A stretch of DNA of 41,824 nt from Microbacterium sp. (lineage in GTDB: Bacteria; Actinomycetota; Actinomycetes; Actinomycetales; Microbacteriaceae): assembly GCF_031178525.1 (NCBI RefSeq), contig NZ_JAPSJA010000004.1, positions 1 to 41,824 on the forward strand, written 5' to 3'. Made by a program: the position numbers and the translations under genes. Below, one piece after another: positions 37,582-41,824 of this stretch. Numbering within the stretch: position 1 is the stretch's first letter; each line of letters starts with the position of its first letter. The notes beneath the pieces are model-generated. The model saw nothing but the letters and a program-made list of their open reading frames with translations. It did not search any database and was not told the DNA's origin.

Positions 37582-38456
37582 CCTCATCCGGCACCGCGAC
37601 GCGGGCCTCGTTCGGTGAACGGGCCCGCGTCGCCATCGCGCGGCGCGGGCACCTGTGCGTCGGCATCGACCCGCACGAGCCGCTGCTCGCGGCGTGGGGT
37701 CTGCCGACGGATGCGGCCGGCGTGCGCGAGTTCGGATTGCGCGTCGTGGAGGCCGCTGCCGGACGCGCGGGCTTCGTCAAGCCGCAGGTGTCGTTCTTCG
37801 AGCGTCACGGATCGGCGGGGCTCGCGGCACTCGAGGACGTCCTCGCGGCCGCGCGCGCCGCCGACGTGCTGACGATCGCGGACGCCAAGCGGGGCGACAT
37901 CGGCTCGACGATGGACGCGTACGCCGCGGCCTGGCTCACACCCGGTGCCCCGCTCGAGGCGGATGCGCTGACGGTGAGCCCGTACCTGGGCGTCGGCGCG
38001 CTGTCGGGCACGTTCGATCACGCGATCGCTCACGGCAAGGGCGCGTTCGTGCTGGCGGCGACGAGCAACCCCGAGGCGACGACGCTGCAGCGTGCGACCA
38101 CTGCCCAGGCGCGCACCGTCTCGGCTGCCGTGATCGCCGAGGTCTCCGACCGCAACGCCGCTGCGGTGCGCGACGGCGAGTGGGGAAGCCTGGGGTTCGT
38201 GATCGGCGCGACGGTCGACTGGGCGGAGGCGGGGCTCGAGGCGTTCGCGCCGCCGGCTCCGATCCTCGCGCCGGGCTTCGGGCATCAGGGGGCCCGCGCC
38301 GAGCAGCTGCGTGCCGTGTACGGTGCGATGGCGCCCGCTGTCGTGGCGAGCGAGAGCCGCAGCATCCTGTCCGCCGGGCCCGACGGCATCGCCGACGCGA
38401 TCGCCGCCGCGGCGGCGGCCTATCCGTCCGTCACCGAGGAGGGGGCGCATGTCTGA
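37578..38456 (+). CDS. pyrF: Orotidine 5'-phosphate decarboxylase (type 2)
   Basis: PyrF decarboxylates OMP to UMP, the last step of the pathway. The 292-aa protein belongs to the longer type 2 family: [11 protein letters not shown] near the N-terminus, [10 protein letters not shown], the catalytic [10 protein letters not shown] (Asp102, Lys104), and [11 protein letters not shown] at the phosphate site. It is coupled to carB by an ATGA overlap. pyrD and pyrE are not in the window. Confidence 0.95.
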
Positions 38457-39387
38457 CACCGCGGAGAACCACGCGCGCGGCAGCGCGACGCGGCCCCCGG
38501 AGGTCGACCGCGCTGCCGCATCGCGCCGTGCCGTGGCGGCGCGGCGCGCGCGGGCGTCGCTCAAGCGCGACCTCAGCACGCGGGTCGTGACGCCGCAGGA
38601 GGTGCTGCGGCGCGCGGTCGCCGATCCGTCGTCGCCCGCGGGCACCCTGCGCGTTCCCGACTTCCTGACGTCGCTGCCCGCGATCGGCGAGGGCAAGCGC
38701 GACCGCATCCTCGCGGAGCTCGGGATCTCGCCCGTCAAACGCCTCGGCGGCCTCGGCACGCGCCAGCGCACCGCGCTGCAGGCGTGGCTCGATCGACGCA
38801 TGCCGGAGCCCCGGCCGCGCCCGGGCCGCAGCCGGCTGCTCGTGCTCGCCGGGCCCACCGCGGTCGGCAAGGGCACGGTGTCCGCCCGCATCCGCGAGGA
38901 GCACCCGGAGATCCTGGTGTCGGTCTCGGCGACCACGCGTCCGCCGCGACCGGGCGAGATCGACGGCGTGCACTACTACTTCGTGGACGATGCCGAGTTC
39001 GACCGGATGATCGCGGAGGGCGAGCTGCTCGAGTACGCCGTCGTGCACAACCGGCATCGCTACGGCACGCCCCGCGGGCCGATCGAGGCCGCGCTGCTCG
39101 ACGGCCGCACGGTGCTGCTCGAGATCGATCTGCAGGGCGCCCGCCAGGTGCGTGCGGCGGATCCGCGGGCTTCGCTCGTGTTCCTGCTTCCGCCGAGCTG
39201 GGACGAGCTCGTGCACCGGCTCGTCGGCCGCGGCACCGAGGACGACGAGGAGCGGGCCCGTCGCCTGCGCACCGCGCGCGTGGAGCTCGCGGCGCAGAAC
39301 GAGTTCGACTTCCACATCGTGAACGAGGACGTCGCCACCGCTGCGCGGCAGGTCGTAGAATTGTCAGATGCTTCCGCGCGCTCTTAG
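38449..39387 (+). CDS. gmk: Fused mIHF-like DNA-binding domain + guanylate kinase
   Basis: The 312-aa protein joins two genes that are usually separate. Residues ~20-112 match mycobacterial integration host factor (mIHF) from memory: RRAVAARRARASLK, LTSLPAIGEGKRDRILAELGISP and RLGGLGTRQRTAL with the helix-two-turn-helix region (written here in parts). Residues ~128-312 are guanylate kinase (GMP to GDP): P-loop GPTAVGKGT, SVSATTRPPRPGEIDG, YYFV, GTPRGPIEAAL, LLEIDLQGARQV and the lid VGRGTEDDEERARRL. The join (MPEPRPRPGR) contains Met118 (ATG 38800), a possible internal start for Gmk alone, but with no good ribosome-binding site. pyrF overlaps its start by 8 bases. Confidence 0.93.
   Translation: MSDTAENHARGSATRPPEVDRAAASRRAVAARRARASLKRDLSTRVVTPQEVLRRAVADPSSPAGTLRVPDFLTSLPAIGEGKRDRILAELGISPVKRLGGLGTRQRTALQAWLDRRMPEPRPRPGRSRLLVLAGPTAVGKGTVSARIREEHPEILVSVSATTRPPRPGEIDGVHYYFVDDAEFDRMIAEGELLEYAVVHNRHRYGTPRGPIEAALLDGRTVLLEIDLQGARQVRAADPRASLVFLLPPSWDELVHRLVGRGTEDDEERARRLRTARVELAAQNEFDFHIVNEDVATAARQVVELSDASARS
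39356..39361 (+). promoter_or_regulatory. -10 element for rpoZ inside the gmk 3' end
   Basis: TAGAAT fits TANNNT and lies within the last codons of gmk, 50 bases before the rpoZ GTG. It would let rpoZ be expressed apart from the pyr operon. Confidence 0.4.
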
Positions 39388-39411
39388 CGCGCGACCGACA
39401 GGAGGATCCAC

Positions 39412-39666
39412 GTGACCACGGAGAACAAGGGCATCATCGACCCGCCCATCGACGAGCTGCTCGACAAGGTCGACTCGAAGTACCAGCTGGTCATCTACGG
39501 CGCCAAGCGCGCGCGCCAGATCAACGACTACTACACGGACCTCCACGAGGGGAACCTGTTCGACAACGTCGGCCCCCTCGTCGACTCCTCCGTCGAGGAC
39601 AAGCCGCTCACGATCGCGCTGCACGAGATCCACCAGGACAAGCTGCGCCTGCGTCACGCAGAGTAA
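39412..39666 (+). CDS. rpoZ: RNA polymerase omega subunit
   Basis: Omega aids assembly of beta' into RNA polymerase. The 84-aa protein has the family core [20 protein letters not shown] and [10 protein letters not shown], and ends LRLRHAE. GTG 39412 has a near-perfect AGGAGG 5 bases upstream. The gmk-rpoZ neighbourhood is widely conserved. A strong hairpin follows. Confidence 0.95.
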   Translation: MTTENKGIIDPPIDELLDKVDSKYQLVIYGAKRARQINDYYTDLHEGNLFDNVGPLVDSSVEDKPLTIALHEIHQDKLRLRHAE

Positions 39667-39683
39667 GCGTCTCGCACGATGTC

Positions 39684-39715
39684 GGTGGTCGCCCCCATCA
39701 TGGGTGGCGACCACC
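39684..39715 (+). terminator. Terminator after rpoZ
   Basis: GGTGGTCGCC/GGCGACCACC is a 10-bp stem topped by CCCA/TGGG with one bulged T and a TCA loop, 17 bases after the rpoZ stop. TTCTCGTCTG follows, modestly T-rich. It separates the pyr-gmk-rpoZ unit from metK. Confidence 0.8.
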
Positions 39716-39750
39716 TTCTCGTCTGAGCCCGATCGTCGACCAGGAGCAGC

Positions 39751-40938
39751 ATGAGCCTTCGCCTTTTCACGTCCGAGTCGGTCACCGAGGGACACCCCGA
39801 CAAGATCTGCGACCAGATCTCCGACAGCATCCTCGACGGCCTCCTCGCGAGCGATGCCGAGAGCCGCGTGGCGGTCGAGACCCTCGTCACGACCGGCCTG
39901 GTGCACGTCGCCGGTGAGATCCGCACGGATGCGTACGTCGAGATCCCGGCGATCGTGCGCGGTGTCATCAACCGCATCGGCTACACGTCGAGCGACATGG
40001 GCTTCGACGGCGACTCGTGCGGCGTGAGCGTGTCGGTGGGCGAGCAGTCCGGCGACATCGCGGCCGGCGTCGACACCGCGCTCGAGACGCGCGAGGGCTC
40101 GTCCGACCACTACGACGAGCTGGGCGCGGGCGACCAGGGCATCATGTTCGGCTTCGCTGCCAACGAGACCCCCCAGCTGATGCCCATGGCGGCGTGGACC
40201 GCCCACCGGCTCGCCGAGCGACTGACCGAGGTGCGTCGCAACGGCGAGATGCCGTTCCTGCGCCCCGACGGCAAGACCCAGGTCACGCTCGGCTACGAGG
40301 GCTTCACGCCGAAGACGGTCGACGCGGTCGTCGTCTCGACGCAGCACCACCCCAAGATGACGCAGGAGGAGATCCGCGCCGAGGTGGAGGCGCGCGTGAT
40401 CCGCCCCGTGCTCGAGCAGACCGGCCTCGAGGCCGACGGCGTCAAGCTCTACATCAACCCCGCCGGGCCCTTCGTGACGGGTGGCCCCAAGGGTGACGCG
40501 GGCCTCACGGGCCGCAAGATCATCATCGACACCTACGGCGGCGCCGCCCGCCATGGCGGCGGCGCCTTCAGCGGTAAGGACCCGTCGAAGGTCGACCGCT
40601 CGGCCGCGTACGCCATGCGGTGGGTCGCGAAGAACGCCGTCGCGGCCGGTCTCGCCGACCGCCTCGAGGTGCAGGTCGCATACGCGATCGGCAAGGCGAA
40701 CCCCGTCGGTCTCTACGTCGAATCGTTCGGCACGGGCGTCGTCTCCGACGACGTGATCGTCGACGCCATCCGCTCGGTGTTCGATCTGCGCCCGGCGGCG
40801 ATCATCGAGCAGCTCGAGCTCAAGCGACCGATCTACGCCCAGACCGCCGCGTACGGGCACTTCGGTCGCGAGCTGCCCGACTTCACGTGGGAGCAGACCA
40901 CGCGCGTCGACGACCTGCGACGCGCCGCGGGTCTCTGA
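39751..40938 (+). CDS. metK: S-adenosylmethionine synthetase
   Basis: MetK makes S-adenosylmethionine from methionine and ATP. The 395-aa protein has [20 protein letters not shown], the loop [16 protein letters not shown], the K+/Mg2+-binding [20 protein letters not shown] and the P-loop-like [20 protein letters not shown] precedes the ATG. The 84-base gap before it contains the rpoZ hairpin and no recognisable SAM riboswitch. Confidence 0.98.
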   Translation: MSLRLFTSESVTEGHPDKICDQISDSILDGLLASDAESRVAVETLVTTGLVHVAGEIRTDAYVEIPAIVRGVINRIGYTSSDMGFDGDSCGVSVSVGEQSGDIAAGVDTALETREGSSDHYDELGAGDQGIMFGFAANETPQLMPMAAWTAHRLAERLTEVRRNGEMPFLRPDGKTQVTLGYEGFTPKTVDAVVVSTQHHPKMTQEEIRAEVEARVIRPVLEQTGLEADGVKLYINPAGPFVTGGPKGDAGLTGRKIIIDTYGGAARHGGGAFSGKDPSKVDRSAAYAMRWVAKNAVAAGLADRLEVQVAYAIGKANPVGLYVESFGTGVVSDDVIVDAIRSVFDLRPAAIIEQLELKRPIYAQTAAYGHFGRELPDFTWEQTTRVDDLRRAAGL

Positions 40939-40961
40939 CCCACCCGGATCCCGAGGGAGCC

Positions 40962-41824
40962 GTGGTGTCGCGCCGTATCGCGCGCGTGCTGATCGACTCG
41001 CCGCTGCCGCAGCTCGACAGGCTGTTCGACTACGTCATCCCCGCCGACCTCGACCGGGACGCCGTGCCGGGCGTCCGGATCAAGGCCCCCCTGCGCACCG
41101 CCGGACGCGTCGTGGAGGGCTACATCGTCGAACTGGCCGACGAGGCCGACGGCGATCGCCCGCTGTCCGAGCTGGAGTCGGTCGTATCGGCGGCCGAGGT
41201 GCTGCCACAGCGCCTCTACATGCTCGCGCGCAGGGTGGCGGACCGGGCCGCGGGGTCGGCGATCGACATCCTGCGCCTGGCGATCCCGAAGCGGCAGGTG
41301 CGGGTCGAGAAGCAGTGGCTCGCGGGGGAGAGGCGGCCCGCTCCGGCCGTCACCGACGAGGCGGTCACCACGGCGCATGCCGTGCTGAATGCGTTCCCCG
41401 GTCTCGCAGACCGAATCGCGGCAGGCGGGCGGATCGCGGTCGACGCGCCCGCGCGGCTGGAGGGGTCCCGCCCGGCGTGGACGGCCCTGCTGGCGGCGGC
41501 GGCCACGGTGGTCCTGGCAGGCGGGCGCTCCGCGGTGCTCGCCGTGCCGGATCACCGCGACCTCGATCTGCTGCACGCGGCGCTGGTCGAGGTGCTGCCG
41601 GGCGAGGCGATCGTGCGCCACGACGCCCAGCAGACCGGGCCCGAGCGGTACCGGGGGTTCCTCCGGACCCTCGAGGACGCTCCCTGCGTCGTGATCGGCA
41701 ACCGCTCCGCCGTGTACTCGCCGGTGAGCCGCCCGGGGCTCATCGCGATGTGGGACGACGGCGACCCGCTCTTCGAGGAGCCGCTCGCCCCCTACGTGCA
41801 CGCACGCGACGCCGCGCTCGTCCG
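40962..41824 (+). CDS. priA: Primosomal protein N' PriA, actinobacterial type (5' part, truncated by window end)
   Basis: The frame is open from GTG 40962 (or 40965) to the window end, about 287 codons, without a stop. The N-terminal 3'-DNA-binding domain is recognisable (RIARVLIDSPLPQLDRLFDY, VRIKAPLRTAGRVVEGYI in pieces). Later come VIGNRSAVYSPVSRPGLI and WDDGDPLFEEPLAPYVHARD, PriA helicase-region blocks. Where other PriA proteins have a Walker A GxxGSGKT, this one reads LEGSRPAWTALLAAAATVV, so the ATP site is missing. This is known for actinobacterial PriA, which is thought not to be a helicase. It follows metK by 23 bases, with GAGGGAG upstream. Confidence 0.9.
   Translation, partial: MVSRRIARVLIDSPLPQLDRLFDYVIPADLDRDAVPGVRIKAPLRTAGRVVEGYIVELADEADGDRPLSELESVVSAAEVLPQRLYMLARRVADRAAGSAIDILRLAIPKRQVRVEKQWLAGERRPAPAVTDEAVTTAHAVLNAFPGLADRIAAGGRIAVDAPARLEGSRPAWTALLAAAATVVLAGGRSAVLAVPDHRDLDLLHAALVEVLPGEAIVRHDAQQTGPERYRGFLRTLEDAPCVVIGNRSAVYSPVSRPGLIAMWDDGDPLFEEPLAPYVHARDAALV

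Noticed and set aside
38790-38802. Separate gmk gene starting at ATG 38800
   Set aside because: No ribosome-binding site precedes it, and the frame is continuous with a clear mIHF domain; kept as one fused gene with a possible internal start.
39667-39750. Possible SAM riboswitch upstream of metK
   Set aside because: The gap is only 84 bases and is mostly the rpoZ terminator hairpin; no SAM-I or SAM-II/IV-like conserved elements are visible.

Overview
The window is very G+C-rich, densely packed DNA with a strongly actinobacterial gene order (ruvAB-yajC-secDF-rel; rpsD-alaS-ruvX-mltG-aroECKB; efp-nusB-pyrR-pyrBC-carAB-pyrF-mIHF/gmk-rpoZ-metK-priA). Together with the PH-like gene between pyrC and carA, the helicase-dead type of PriA and the leaderless -10/ATG geometry, this suggests a high-G+C actinobacterium, probably Microbacteriaceae (Microbacterium-like). 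It looks like a core-chromosome segment: I see no prophage, insertion sequence, CRISPR array, rRNA or tRNA.

Layout. (1) 1-7320, plus strand: Holliday-junction genes ruvA-ruvB, the SecDF-YajC translocon accessory genes, and a bifunctional (p)ppGpp synthetase/hydrolase. (2) 7299-10098, minus strand: a possible solitary AbiEi-like protein, a DUF349-repeat protein with a long low-complexity N-terminus, and a small membrane protein. (3) 10254-14841, plus strand: rarA, then, after a large imperfect palindrome, a MacAB-like adaptor/ATPase/permease efflux operon. (4) 15002-24393, plus strand: rpsD, a 65-aa membrane protein, alaS, ruvX, mltG and the shikimate biosynthesis genes aroE-aroC-aroK-aroB. 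(5) 24445-28612: a divergent quinate/shikimate catabolism module made of an MHS-family transporter and a QsuD-type dehydrogenase (minus strand) facing a QsuB-type 3-dehydroshikimate dehydratase (plus strand). (6) 28697-41824, plus strand: efp, nusB, the PyrR-controlled pyrimidine operon, a fused mIHF-guanylate kinase, rpoZ, metK and the start of priA.

How the genes work together. Region 4 makes shikimate and chorismate. Region 5 would take shikimate or quinate from outside, oxidise it and divert 3-dehydroshikimate to protocatechuate. The two oppositely directed pathways share 3-dehydroshikimate and 3-dehydroquinate and sit head to tail, separated only by a perfect 16-bp-stem bidirectional terminator. 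No 3-dehydroquinate dehydratase (aroQ/qsuC) is present, although it is needed for biosynthesis and for quinate use. No regulator lies beside the module, but its 145-bp divergent promoter region holds an 18-bp operator-like palindrome.

Most noteworthy observations: the catabolic module lodged next to the biosynthetic aro genes, the mIHF-Gmk fusion, the PyrR-binding leader overlapping the pyrR ribosome-binding site, the ~77-bp palindrome at 11632-11708, a perfect DnaA-box 9-mer in the loop of a hairpin, and a recurring TAGGCT -10 element. Nothing here amounts to a clearly new biological system. All start sites and motif readings are by eye; no searches were run.
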